The translations under genes and the position numbers were made by a program. This document shows, one piece after another, positions 40,179 to 49,698 of a DNA stretch of 64,000 nucleotides (positions are counted from its first letter, which is position 1; every line of letters starts with the position of its first letter). The stretch comes from Diplonema japonicum. Its lineage: Eukaryota; Euglenozoa; Diplonemea; Diplonemida; Diplonemidae. Below the pieces are notes generated by a model. It saw nothing but the letters and a program-made list of their open reading frames with translations, had not been told where the DNA came from and made no database searches. The DNA lies in assembly GCA_964019335.1 (NCBI GenBank), contig OZ025672.1:1-64000 (forward strand). The letters are read 5' to 3'.

Positions 40179-40736
40179 GAGCTGCACGTAATATAACATC
40201 AAAAAAAAATGCACTGATTTTCCTCTTAAAGACAGCTTGAAGAGTGTGATGTCAGAAAAAACAAAATGGGGATAGCTGGTGCAGCTCGCTGGTTGCGAGA
40301 ATAAAAAAAAAAAACCTTTTCTCCCAACAACACTCATGTTCTTCTTTTGTTTTTTTTTTTCTTTTTTCTTTTTTTGCTTTGTTTTTGTTCTTCTTTTTGA
40401 AGATTTAGACATAGTCTCACCCGGTAACCCCACCCCGTTTCTTTTTCTTTTCTTCTTTAATTTACCGTAAAAATGAAAGTGCTTGTCAGAACAACATTTC
40501 TTTTCACTTTACAGAGTTTATGATACACTAGCGCTTGTACTTGGCTATGTGCATTACCCACGAACAATATAAAAACGAAGGAACTAAAATAAAATAAAAA
40601 AAACAAAAACTCAGGACGTGATGGAGAGGGGTACATCAAAACAACCCCATTGTAACACCACCAATGGTGCTGGTCAATTTAACCTTTAGAAAAAAAGAAA
40701 AAAAAAACCTTGTTGGGAAAATCTCGTTTCAGATGG

Positions 40737-40779
<43 letters not shown>

Positions 40780-42127
40780 GCTCTGTGTCATTATCCCAAG
40801 TCCCCACGGGGCCTTTCCAGCCCATGATTAAATGTACCAAAGGCGATGTTTAAGGGGCAAATCCCACTTGAGGACCACCCTTGGGGGGGGGGGGGGGGGG
40901 GGGGGGGTCTATCTTTTGTTGAACAAAATGGGCGGTGAAGAAAAAGGTGAATGGGTGGGGGGGGGATATCTAAGTAACCGTAATTAAACCTGAACGCAAA
41001 AAAAAAAAGAAAAAAAAAGACAGAGCAAATGACCCTCCCAATCCTTTCTTCATTTTCTTTTTTTTTTTTTTTTTCGTCGTTTTCTGAAGGGAACAAATAA
41101 AGTCGTCGCCCCACTGCCGATGAAAGTACGACTTTAAATCAGCATGTTTCCTCGACAGACGCAAACAGGGGTCGTTTCTTTTTTCTCTATTCTTATTTTC
41201 CGTTCAGCTGCTTTTCTTTTTCTTTTGAATTACGTGCATCTCTTGTTAGTCACTATAATTTCGGGCGGTTAAGAACAAAAATCATGAGCTTAGTCAGGTG
41301 GGGAGAAAATCTTCCAGTAGGGAGAATAGAGGGGAAAAAAAAAATATAAAAATTAAGTTATGGCATATCGTCGCTGGCGGGGGGGGATAAAAAAAAACAA
41401 TCGCGAAACATTGAATTGTAGTGCTGTGCACCAACAGAGTTGCGGTAAGGAGGTCTGCTAGTCCCAAAAACTGTGTTGGTTGTTAAAAACACAGACAAAA
41501 AAAAAACAGAAAAAGGTATATGGATGAGGGGTGACCATGCGAACCAGAGGATTTGAAAACCCCTTGTTCACGTTGGATCGCAGAGGAAAGTAAGAAAAAC
41601 ACACAAAGAAAAGAGAGAGGGGAAAGTAAAAAAAAAAATAAAAAAAAACTTAGCCGGTGTTTTAACAAACCAACGCGCTTATCAAATCAAGCTGTAGCGG
41701 AAAACCTAGGGGGTAACCTAGGGGGCCTTCGAACGAATTGACTATTCATTGTTTCTGGTGATTCTCGCCTGGTCATAAATATAAAAAAAAAAAAAGTAAA
41801 GACTCGCCGAGGGTTTTTTGAACTGAAATAAAAAATTGCATGCAAAAAAAAAAAAAAAAAAAGTTCTCCCAACTGAGTGGGCTTTTTTTTCTTTTTTACT
41901 TGCCAAATGGTTTCCCCCTTTTTTTTTGACAGAACCAGAAGAGAAAATAATGAAAAAGAGGAGTAAAAAAGAAGAAGAAAAAAAGGGGGGGAGAACCTGA
42001 TCTGAGAGATGAGAAAGACAAAGTTTGTTTTCTCTCTTTTTTTTGTTGTTTGAAACACCAAGACACCATATTCTAGGTGGTGAAGAAAGAAAAACAAAAC
42101 AACACTGAATAGCATATGTAATCGTAC
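39930..42127. other. homopolymer-rich intergenic DNA
   Basis: About 2.2 kb without a gene. It contains 20 G (39961-39980), 32 A (40146-40177), 37 T (40741-40777) and 25 G (40883-40907), plus a short direct repeat AACCTAGGGGG at about 41702-41724. It separates two compact gene blocks. Confidence 0.6.
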
Positions 42128-44545
42128 CTATGTGCCTTCGGCCACGCTCCCGGGGAGCTCGGTAAGCTCAGTTAAGGGAAGAATCTGGCGCAGGCTTGTT
42201 AAACCAGTTTCAGCGCCACTCGTCTGCATTGGCAGACCGTGAGTGAGATGCCCTCGCTCTTCGAGTCTTGTGAGGAGCTTCATTGCCACTCTGTCGCGAG
42301 GCTGGACGAGTTTCGCCAGCTCTGCCACGGCCTCCTTGTCCCCCTTCATAGCGTGGTGCACGTTCGCAGCATACTTGTCGCTGCCCCATAGCTCGTCGTC
42401 CAGGCACCAGGGCGCCTCTGACTCCGGCTTGACCTCGTACACGTACACCCACCCCGTCTCCAGAAGCCATTCGTCGATGATACGTGTTGTCCGCCGAACT
42501 GCAGGGTCCTCTGTCACCCTGAGGTCTTCTTCCTCACCAAGTAGGGCAAAGGCCCCCGCCTCCCGCCCTACACGTGACAAAGCGCTGGCAAGGTTCATGC
42601 AACTCCCGATCGCCACGATGAACTTCGTCCTGTCAGTCCCGACACTCCCGTGCAACATCTTCCCCGAGCACACACCCACGTGCCCGTGTGTCTCCTCGCA
42701 CCCTCCTGACAGTTGTGGTTGCACAATGTTTGCAAACCGCAGCGCCATCGCCGTGTGCTGCGGGCATGCTCGCCCCACGTTCCACATCGCCGTGAGCCCC
42801 AACCCTGTCACTGAGGACACCGTCCCTAGCGTACGCTCCACACCCTCCAACAGCGCGCACACCACCCGGTTGCTCACACCGTACGCACCGTCTTCGTCAA
42901 GGAATCGGAATGTGATGTCAACACAGGCTACCGTTGCACGCGACAGCTCCATGGCTGTCCGTGCCCCCAGAGGGTTGATGATGGCGCTTCTGCGCTGTGC
43001 GGGTGAGTTAAGCATCGCATCGACGTGACGGCTCCTCCAACTCGCAAGCACCTCTGGTTTCCTATTCTTCAACGATGACGGGAACACAAGGTGCACACCA
43101 CTCTTCTCTGCGACGCCCTTCAGCGCGATGGCACCCATGGACTCGGAATGGAAGCCGCCATCCTTCTGCAAACTGCTCATCACTTCATTTGTGACTGCAA
43201 TGGCACCCCCAACACTCGAGCCTTCTACGCGAGCAGCTTTGTTCACTGTGCTGCCGAAGTAGTCGTACCTGTTTGTGATGGGGTTCTGCTCTGCATCGAC
43301 GTCGCCTATGTGCACTCCCATGCGCACGCGCAGGCCGTTCCACAGATAGGTGAGAGTAGTCTCTTTGTCCTGCACCTGCGCACAGTCCGCGAGTGCTGTC
43401 AGGTCCTTGTGGTATTTCTGATTCACGAGGGCCAGCTGCGCCTGCAGACAGAACTCCACAGCCTGCTCTGCTGTCTTGAAAGCTACCATGAAGGCATCGC
43501 CAATCGTCTTCACTTCGTACCCACTGCAGGCTGCGATGGTTTCGCGCATGGTCCGGTTGTGTATTGCCAGAGCATGACGCATGGCATGGGGAACTGCCTC
43601 CCATAGCGATGTCGAGTTCTGTATGTCAGTGAAAACTATGGCAGCATGCTCCCTTGGTGCCTCGCATGAACTCACTGCTGCGACTTCAACAATCAGAGAC
43701 CCAGAGCTCTCGTGTGTTAGCAAATGTTGTGGGAGGTACGGGCGATAGTGCTTTAAGTTCTGCAAGAGCTCTCGGAATGGCACTAACAGCTCGTTGTCAT
43801 TCCCCGCATCGCGGTAGGCGTCAAGCAGGCCCTCCGCCTTCTCCAAGTCGAACCGCACGAAGGAATGTGCCACTTCCTCTGCCAACTGCACGGATTCCTT
43901 CACCTCCTGCTGCCGCAAGCTCATGGAAGCTGCGAAGTAGTGTGTCATGCCGTAATCACTGATGTAGAACAAGGTGCGGAGGACGAAGGTTTGCACGCCG
44001 ACAGACTGACTCTCAGAGACCCTGCGGGCGACGGTGGTGTCGGAGGGGATGTCGTACAGCCCGAATTGATATACTTCTTCGAAGGACTTGACAGCAAGGT
44101 AGACAACAAGGATGTTGCGCACCGAAGAGCCGACAAGGGGGCGGAAGCCACCGAGGAGGCAAATGTCGCCGATGATAATGGCGGCGATCCACATGTCGTA
44201 GCCGCCGCGTGTCTGAGCGTCAGTGACAAGCACCGCGAAGAAGCTTATGAAAATGAGTATCTCACTGTAGAGAACAGGTGACCGCTTTGTCCTGAAGACG
44301 TACACAAGATACACACCAGTGGTGATGATTGTCACACCCTGGACGGGGATATTCGCCCATGAGGCTGTCACCACTTGGAATATTATAAAAGTCAAATACA
44401 TCACCCAGTACACAGCAGACACAGGCACCATGGTCACCTTCATCTTTCTGTCGGCATCGCTGTCTTCATCTCTAACCACCGCGCTTACAAGAGGCTTGAA
44501 GAGCCTCGAGACTGTCTTCTCGAGCCATCCTACTTGGAGAGCCAT
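42128..44545 (-). CDS. class III adenylate cyclase, membrane-bound, with a degenerate second cyclase domain
   Basis: An 805-residue protein that should convert ATP to cAMP. About six hydrophobic helices lie within residues 45-200. The first catalytic domain (about 295-480) has both metal aspartates (IVFTDIQNS and KTIGDAF), a Lys and an Asp (EVKTIGD, RYDYFGSTVN) at the positions that select ATP over GTP, and the VNKAAR Asn/Arg pair. It resembles trypanosomatid receptor cyclases (WNGLRVRMGVHIGD). A second copy (about 520-690) keeps CVDITFRF but reads GLGLTAMWNV where GD is needed, and lacks the Asn/Arg pair, so it is probably a regulatory pseudo-cyclase. Unlike trypanosome receptor cyclases it has no large ectodomain. 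The ATG at 44545 follows CTCACCTCACAG by nine bases. Confidence 0.9.
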   Translation of the reverse strand: MALQVGWLEKTVSRLFKPLVSAVVRDEDSDADRKMKVTMVPVSAVYWVMYLTFIIFQVVTASWANIPVQGVTIITTGVYLVYVFRTKRSPVLYSEILIFISFFAVLVTDAQTRGGYDMWIAAIIIGDICLLGGFRPLVGSSVRNILVVYLAVKSFEEVYQFGLYDIPSDTTVARRVSESQSVGVQTFVLRTLFYISDYGMTHYFAASMSLRQQEVKESVQLAEEVAHSFVRFDLEKAEGLLDAYRDAGNDNELLVPFRELLQNLKHYRPYLPQHLLTHESSGSLIVEVAAVSSCEAPREHAAIVFTDIQNSTSLWEAVPHAMRHALAIHNRTMRETIAACSGYEVKTIGDAFMVAFKTAEQAVEFCLQAQLALVNQKYHKDLTALADCAQVQDKETTLTYLWNGLRVRMGVHIGDVDAEQNPITNRYDYFGSTVNKAARVEGSSVGGAIAVTNEVMSSLQKDGGFHSESMGAIALKGVAEKSGVHLVFPSSLKNRKPEVLASWRSRHVDAMLNSPAQRRSAIINPLGARTAMELSRATVACVDITFRFLDEDGAYGVSNRVVCALLEGVERTLGTVSSVTGLGLTAMWNVGRACPQHTAMALRFANIVQPQLSGGCEETHGHVGVCSGKMLHGSVGTDRTKFIVAIGSCMNLASALSRVGREAGAFALLGEEEDLRVTEDPAVRRTTRIIDEWLLETGWVYVYEVKPESEAPWCLDDELWGSDKYAANVHHAMKGDKEAVAELAKLVQPRDRVAMKLLTRLEERGHLTHGLPMQTSGAETGLTSLRQILPLTELTELPGSVAEGT

Positions 44546-44648
44546 CTCGGGCTCCTGTGAGGTGAGTGTTGTGACAGAAGTTACATGAAACAAAAAAATC
44601 CTTAAGGGTATAGAGTTTCCATTCTCGAAAGAGAATGCGTGGGGTCCT

Positions 44649-45035
44649 TTATTTGTGTTTGGCATGCTTCTTAAGCTCAGTTGCAAGCCACGAGATGGGG
44701 TCCGTGCTGGTAGACAGCGCGGTGGAGGGCAGAATACGAGTGGACTTCCATTTAACGTGTCTCTCAATAGTAAGCTCTTGCTCGAGCTGTTTCTCTCTCT
44801 CTGTGTACTCCTCTGAGCGTAAAGGCGCTAGGGACTCCTCGTCCTCCTTCCGGTTCCTCTCTTGGTTCTCATACACGATCTCCGTCATCATTTTCTCCAA
44901 TACCGGCACTAACACCGGTAGCACCTTGTCTCTGAAGTAAATGCCTTCTTCAGACCTCACTTTAAACTGCGATAAAATGTACCGAAAGCTGTCATGGTGC
45001 TTGCTGTCCGGGTACCCTACGTCCCCAACAAGCAT
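44649..45035 (-). CDS. small Dpy-30-like protein
   Basis: A 128-residue acidic helical protein. YFRDKVLPVLVPVLEKMMTE and the C-terminal DPISWLATELKKH together resemble the Dpy-30 motif (YL...V.P.L..GL..L....P.NPIEFLA.YL), here split by a charged insert of about 40 residues. Dpy-30/RII-type helices dimerise and dock on amphipathic helices in axonemes, in adenylate kinases and in chromatin complexes. The ATG at 45035 lies seven bases after GCATCACAG; the frame extends six codons upstream only through that acceptor to a GTG. It sits 103 bases from the cyclase start and 60 bases from the TMTC-like stop. Confidence 0.6.
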   Translation of the reverse strand: MLVGDVGYPDSKHHDSFRYILSQFKVRSEEGIYFRDKVLPVLVPVLEKMMTEIVYENQERNRKEDEESLAPLRSEEYTEREKQLEQELTIERHVKWKSTRILPSTALSTSTDPISWLATELKKHAKHK

Positions 45036-45095
45036 GCTGCTCCTGTGATGCACTGGGATGGGCTTCTCATCAATAATAATGATAAAAAAGATCTA

Positions 45096-46961
45096 CTATT
45101 GTTTAGCCTTGTCCTTCGCGTTTTGGATTGTCTTCAAGTTCTTCTGGTATGTGTCACGCTCTGCCTTTGAGAGCGAGGCACCACAGGGCGGGTTGAGGAT
45201 GAGTGTCAACTGCTCTTCCGCGTAGTCGTACTGCTTGTCCTTGAGGTAGAGCACGGCGAGGTTGCGGTTCCACAAGCAGCGTGTGGACATCACAGTGCCT
45301 GGGTAGGACAGGGCAGAGCGGAAGGCTGCGATACTGTCAGCCATACGGCCCGCCATGCCGAGGGCTGCAGCGTAGTTGCCGTACAGGTCCGACGGTGTGT
45401 TTGGAAGCAAGAGCGACTTATGTATCCTGAGGGCCTTCTCGATAAGACGAATGCCCTCAGTGGCGTTGCCCCTCTGGCTCAGCACGACCCCTAAGTGGTG
45501 GTTGGCGTCCACATGCTTCGGCTCGCTGTTCAACGCTTTCATGAAGTACGGAACACTGTCATCCAGCTTACCAGCATCCTTCAGGATCCTCCCCAGCCCC
45601 ACCAAAGCCTCTGCATACTCCGGATACGCCTTCAACGCGGCTTCGAAGTGCGGCACAGCTTTCTTCACATCCTGCCTCTGCATGTACACCACCCCCAAGC
45701 TGTACTGGGCCTTGGCACTCGACGGACACGTCTCGATTGTCCCTGTGAACAGCTTCTCTGGCGTGTTCCAGTCGTCCGACCGCATCGTCGTCTTGTAAGC
45801 AAAGAATGTGAGCAGCACAGCAACACAGACATACGCTACACCACTGCGTCTCTTGCCAAGCTTTGCAAGCGAGATGTCAAGGAGGAGGCCACCCCATATA
45901 GCGAACCCAGCAGTGGGGATGAACAAGAGACGCTCTGCAAGTACAGTGCCGACCGGTACAATGCCCGAGGCGGGGAGGAACGGGATGACGATGAGTACAG
46001 TACCAAGCGCGCAGGCGTTGCGGTACCTTGTGAACAATGCAGCAAAGGGGAAGGAGATAAGCAAGGAATAAGCAATAAAGGCAGGGAAGGGGCTGTGCTC
46101 CTTAGGAAGTACGTTGAACCCCCAGTCACTACAGGACCAGTTAGGGAAGACAGACAGCAAGAAGTACCATGCATGCACATACGTGTAATGAGACAGCTTC
46201 TCGCCCCCTGTCTTGTAGAACGAGATGGGGTTATCAATGAAGGACATCTTGGGTGTCATGCGGTCTCCTCGCATGCGCATTGACCCAACAAGGATGGCAA
46301 TAGACAGTGCGGCTGAGACGACGGTCAGCAAGACGCCTCGCTTGTCAAGCTGTCTGTGCAGCAACCTGCTGTTGATGATCAAGTCGAATGCTGCCGCGAC
46401 TGCCAACGTAACAATGCCTAGCTCCTTGCTGAAGGTCGCCAGAAGACAGAAGCACACTGCAGCGGTGTAGCCCACTACGGTGCGTTTGAGGTACGCCAAT
46501 ATGCTGAGCATCATGAAGAGGAAGCAGAGAACGTCGGCCCTGCCGACGATGCTGGCGACATTCTCGACGTGCATGGGGTGCAGCGCGAAGAAAAAAGATG
46601 CAAACAGGGTGCCCTTGCGCGAGAGGACCTTCAAATCGGTGACGAAAGCCCACCACATGGAACAGGTGACGGCGTACAGCACCATGTTCCCTATGTGGTA
46701 TGCCGTGGGGTTGAGGCCGGACACAAGGTGTGTGGCCTTGAAGGTCAGAACGGTCAGCGGACGGTAACTCTTGTGCGAGGCGTTCGATCGCAAGGGTGTC
46801 CCCCAGAAGTCGTTTACGAAAACCTTGCTCATGTCGGTCGCCCAGTCGACATCTGCATTGTCTCTCACTGCACGGTCGTCGTCGAGCACGAACTCCCCCC
46901 GCATGCTGTTCAGGTACGGTGCCACGGCGAGCACAACCACCGCCACAATCTCCCACTTCAT
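45096..46961 (-). CDS. TMTC-type ER protein O-mannosyltransferase-like, multi-pass with TPRs
   Basis: A 621-residue membrane protein. The first helix is followed by the luminal motif GEFVLDDDRAVRDNADV, the acidic loop diagnostic of TMTC/GT-C enzymes. About ten hydrophobic helices follow, with HPMHVENVASIVGRADVL in the next conserved loop. From about 405 to 560 there are at least three tetratricopeptide repeats (AQYSLGVVYMQRQDVKKAV, ALVGLGRILKDAG, ANHHLGVVLSQRGNA). In animals TMTCs mannosylate cadherin-type domains in the ER; the substrate here is unknown. Start: ATG at 46961 (MKWEIVAVV), placing the first helix at the N-terminus; TTTTACTCCAG lies about 40 bases upstream. The longer frame begins at a GTG with Lys/Glu-rich low complexity. 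Confidence 0.9.
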   Translation of the reverse strand: MKWEIVAVVVLAVAPYLNSMRGEFVLDDDRAVRDNADVDWATDMSKVFVNDFWGTPLRSNASHKSYRPLTVLTFKATHLVSGLNPTAYHIGNMVLYAVTCSMWWAFVTDLKVLSRKGTLFASFFFALHPMHVENVASIVGRADVLCFLFMMLSILAYLKRTVVGYTAAVCFCLLATFSKELGIVTLAVAAAFDLIINSRLLHRQLDKRGVLLTVVSAALSIAILVGSMRMRGDRMTPKMSFIDNPISFYKTGGEKLSHYTYVHAWYFLLSVFPNWSCSDWGFNVLPKEHSPFPAFIAYSLLISFPFAALFTRYRNACALGTVLIVIPFLPASGIVPVGTVLAERLLFIPTAGFAIWGGLLLDISLAKLGKRRSGVAYVCVAVLLTFFAYKTTMRSDDWNTPEKLFTGTIETCPSSAKAQYSLGVVYMQRQDVKKAVPHFEAALKAYPEYAEALVGLGRILKDAGKLDDSVPYFMKALNSEPKHVDANHHLGVVLSQRGNATEGIRLIEKALRIHKSLLLPNTPSDLYGNYAAALGMAGRMADSIAAFRSALSYPGTVMSTRCLWNRNLAVLYLKDKQYDYAEEQLTLILNPPCGASLSKAERDTYQKNLKTIQNAKDKAKQ

Positions 46962-47030
46962 CTCTTCGTCCCCTTTCTTTTCTTCTTTCTTTCTTTTCAC
47001 TGGAGTAAAAAATAGAAAAGTCAGGGTATA

Positions 47031-47058
47031 AAAAAAAATTCACCATGATAGGAACGAA
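47031..47058. repeat. dispersed repeat F, copy 1
   Basis: An A run followed by TTCACCATGATAGGAACGAA. It recurs at 48506-48534 with one substitution. The two copies bracket the F-box/kinase gene in direct orientation. Confidence 0.75.
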
Positions 47059-47092
47059 TGTGCCTACCAAAAAAAAAGAATGAAAACCTTGC

Positions 47093-47869
47093 TCAGTGCA
47101 TAAACAATCTGGAAATCTGTTGGAAGTTACCATCAGAAGGGTCTGATTTGTACAATTTGCACGCGGCGCGGATGCACCCGATGTCAAGGCAGTGCTCCGA
47201 AGTGGAGAGAAGCGAGACAAGCCGCTGCGAGGTGAGGTACTGCACCACCTGCGTGGTGTTCTTTGAAGTGGGTGCTGAGGTGCGTTGGGAACGGTCGAAA
47301 TCGATGAAGGTGACCTTCGGAGGGTGGAGGGTGACGATGATGTGCTTGATGGGGTGCGACATTTCTGTTTTGACAAGGCCGACAGTGTCGAGAGAACGGC
47401 ACTGAGATAGAATGTTGTGCACCACCCAGTCAACCATGCTTGGAGTTGCGCTCTCCAGGTATGTTGGCACATCTACACCTGTGACCCAGTCCATTGTCAC
47501 CTTGTCTGAAGACGCACAGTGAAGCCTGGGGCCCACACCTACCGAATTTGCCAGCTGCAGTCCAAGTGCTTCCTTTTCTAAACTTACGCCTTTTTTTGCT
47601 GCTTCTTTCACGGCATACTTTTTACCCGATTCATATGTTTCGTAAACCACCGCGTGCCTTCCTGCATGTACTACGCCCTTCCCCCCCACCCCCCACCTCC
47701 TCCACCTCTTTCCGGCCCCCATCACCGCTTCTTCTTTCAGTTCACCTCCTGCGTGTCCCATGACCCTTGCCCATCTGCTCACGTGATTCAAAATCTTACT
47801 GCTCGTACCAAGGAAGCCTACTATCTTAATCCATGTTTCTACAGGTAAGACGGAAATGTCTGGCGTCAT
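47093..47869 (-). CDS. F-box plus Bud32/COG2112-like small kinase
   Basis: A 258-residue protein. The N-terminus (LPVETWIKIVGFLGTSSKILNHVSR) looks like an F-box. Residues about 80-240 resemble the minimal atypical kinases of the Bud32/archaeal COG2112 type: HAVVYETYESGKKYAVKEA for the ATP-binding lysine, LEKEALGLQLANSVGVGPRL, MDWVTGVDVPTYL, and EMSHPIKHIIV...VTFIDFDRSQ in place of HRD and DFG. ATP binding is therefore plausible. The pairing of an F-box with such a kinase is unusual. Start: ATG at 47869. An upstream open frame continues through low-complexity DNA and is not believed. Alternative: an inactive pseudokinase substrate adaptor of an SCF ligase. Confidence 0.7.
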   Translation of the reverse strand: MTPDISVLPVETWIKIVGFLGTSSKILNHVSRWARVMGHAGGELKEEAVMGAGKRWRRWGVGGKGVVHAGRHAVVYETYESGKKYAVKEAAKKGVSLEKEALGLQLANSVGVGPRLHCASSDKVTMDWVTGVDVPTYLESATPSMVDWVVHNILSQCRSLDTVGLVKTEMSHPIKHIIVTLHPPKVTFIDFDRSQRTSAPTSKNTTQVVQYLTSQRLVSLLSTSEHCLDIGCIRAACKLYKSDPSDGNFQQISRLFMH

Positions 47870-48691
47870 TGTTCTTTGTTCATTTCTTTCTGTTCTAGGT
47901 TCTTTTCTTTTCTTTTTTTTCTTTTTTTTAATGTCAAGTGATGATGTCTTGGTTCGGAAATAAGAATAGTTAAATTGGATGAAAAGAAAAAAAAGCGGGG
48001 GGGTGGGGTGTACTGAAGATAACCATACAAAGTCATCACTTCCCATGTCCATGTTACACAGTCCGGTCCCGAGAGGAAGCCAGTGGGCAGCCGCATGCCC
48101 TTTCCAGTTGGACAGCACTAGTATGAAGTTAAGGGGGAATACAAACCATAGAAGCAGATGGAAAAAGAAAGAAGAAGAAAAAAAGAACCAAATGTTATGT
48201 GAACACACGGAATGGACCTTGCCGCCTCTTTTTTTCTCCCTCCCCCCTTGTTCTTTAGAAAAAAACAGGGCAAAAAAAAAAGAGGGAGAAAAGCTAAAAG
48301 ACAAAAAAAAAAAGGGGAGGGGGAATAGAAAGTTACTCCCCCGTCCAGTTCCCCCCCAACTCAACTAAAAAAAAAGGGGGGGGGGAAAGAGAAGGGGAAT
48401 GAGAACGCTAAGTCTTTCATTCCTCCCGCCCCAAAATAACACAAAAAAAAAAAAAAAAAAAAAAACAAGGGGCGAACGATTAGCTTTGAAGTTGGCACGG
48501 GCAAGAAAAAAAAATTCACTATGATAGGAACGAAGTGGTTAGCAACGGCCCACCAAGAAAAAAAAAAAAAAAAAAAAAAAAACACGCTTCAATCACCTTG
48601 TCAACCATAACAGCTTGAGGGGGAAAAAAAAAAGAAAAAAAAAGATCACAAGCCTGCAAGGCCAAGGTAACGCTTTTTCTTTTTCAATTTA
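47870..48691. other. intergenic, repeat F copy 2, homopolymers
   Basis: About 820 bases with A runs (48444-48465, 48556-48581), G runs and repeat F copy 2. No gene is seen. Confidence 0.5.
48506..48534. repeat. dispersed repeat F, copy 2
   Basis: An A run followed by TTCACTATGATAGGAACGAA, in the same orientation as 47031-47058. Confidence 0.75.
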
Positions 48692-49339
48692 TTAACAGGA
48701 ACACGATTTCTTCTTTTCAGGGAGGGCCTCTCTGGTTTCGGTTAAGACGCCCCGATCGGCCATGTTGCCTTCAGGAGCACGGCCGCCGGCGGTGGGGTTG
48801 GTGTTGTAGACATGCTGCACCAGCCAGTTCACAGATCTTTCAACATTCTTACCGGATTTTGCAGAGGTTTCAAAATAGTTAGCGTAGTGGTACTTTGCAC
48901 AGATGCTGTCACTCATTTCCGGGGTATGTGTCTTACTCGACACAAGGTCGCATTTATTCGCAACAAGAATGCAGGGAATGGGAGTATCGTCTTGCGTGAA
49001 TACTTTGTGTTCTATATCTGTTTTCCACTCTTGAGCTCCTTCAAAAGAACTGTTGCTGGTGGCGTCATATAGAATAACAGCAGCTACCGCCTCTTTGTAG
49101 TAGACCCTTGTTAAATTTTTAAATCGTTCTTGTCCTGCGACATCCCACAGCTGCACCCTCACGGTTGTATTCATGCCCACGTCGTAGATCTCCTTCAAGC
49201 TGAAGTCCACTCCTATCGTGGACTTGTAGGACGGTTGCCACAGGTTATAGGCGTACCGTTTGACGAAGCTGGTCTTCCCCACCCCCACATCACCCACAAC
49301 TAGCACCTTGTACAGTAGCTCGGATCGGTCAGAAGACAT
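48692..49339 (-). CDS. RAB32: Rab32-family small GTPase
   Basis: A 215-residue membrane-traffic GTPase. It has P-loop GDVGVGKTS, switch I/effector STIGVDFSLK, switch II WDVAGQERFKNLTRVYYKEA, NKCD and ETSAK guanine-binding motifs, and a C-terminal CSC for double prenylation. TIGVDFSLK and the AGQERF-NLTRVYYKEA context identify the Rab32/38 group, which acts on lysosome-related organelles and mitochondria-associated membranes. Start: ATG at 49339; the open frame has a GTG one codon earlier. AATCTCAG lies 13 bases upstream of the ATG. No introns. Confidence 0.95.
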   Translation of the reverse strand: MSSDRSELLYKVLVVGDVGVGKTSFVKRYAYNLWQPSYKSTIGVDFSLKEIYDVGMNTTVRVQLWDVAGQERFKNLTRVYYKEAVAAVILYDATSNSSFEGAQEWKTDIEHKVFTQDDTPIPCILVANKCDLVSSKTHTPEMSDSICAKYHYANYFETSAKSGKNVERSVNWLVQHVYNTNPTAGGRAPEGNMADRGVLTETREALPEKKKSCSC

Positions 49340-49698
49340 CACTGCTTCCCTCCTGAGATTTTCTTTTTTTTTGACGATACAAAGAAAATAATAATAATAA
49401 AAAGAAAGGAGAAGAGAGGAAACTTTTTTTTTTTTTTAAAAATGAACTACTGCCGAATAATTTTCTTTCCGGGAGAATCTTATATAAAAAAAAAAAAAGA
49501 ATTTCAACAAAATAATAAAAAAAAGAAGCCCCAATTACCCACCCACACTGTATTTCTTCTTTTTTCTTTTTTTTTTCCCCTTCCTCAAATAGGGAAAAGA
49601 AGGGGGGGAAAGAATAAGAAGAAAGAGCTAACGGACGACGACGTGCATGCCCGCGCTGCAAGCAGATCAACCAACCCCCCCCCGATGCCGCTGCCTGT
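49340..49698. other. intergenic, no gene seen
   Basis: About 360 bases between Rab32 and AdoHcy hydrolase: A/T-rich with short homopolymers, and a GC-rich patch just after the hydrolase stop. Confidence 0.5.

Noticed and set aside
39930-40433. N-terminal extension of the 38649-39929 protein
   Set aside because: Consists of Lys and Phe runs encoded by homopolymers.
41700-41740. TTCGAA with flanking complementary bases, possible tRNA fragment
   Set aside because: No matching A box or acceptor stem at the proper spacing.
44546-44767. N-terminal extension of the cyclase to 44767
   Set aside because: It would cross a strong CTCACCTCACAG acceptor and overlap the end of the Dpy-30-like gene; the extra residues look non-coding.
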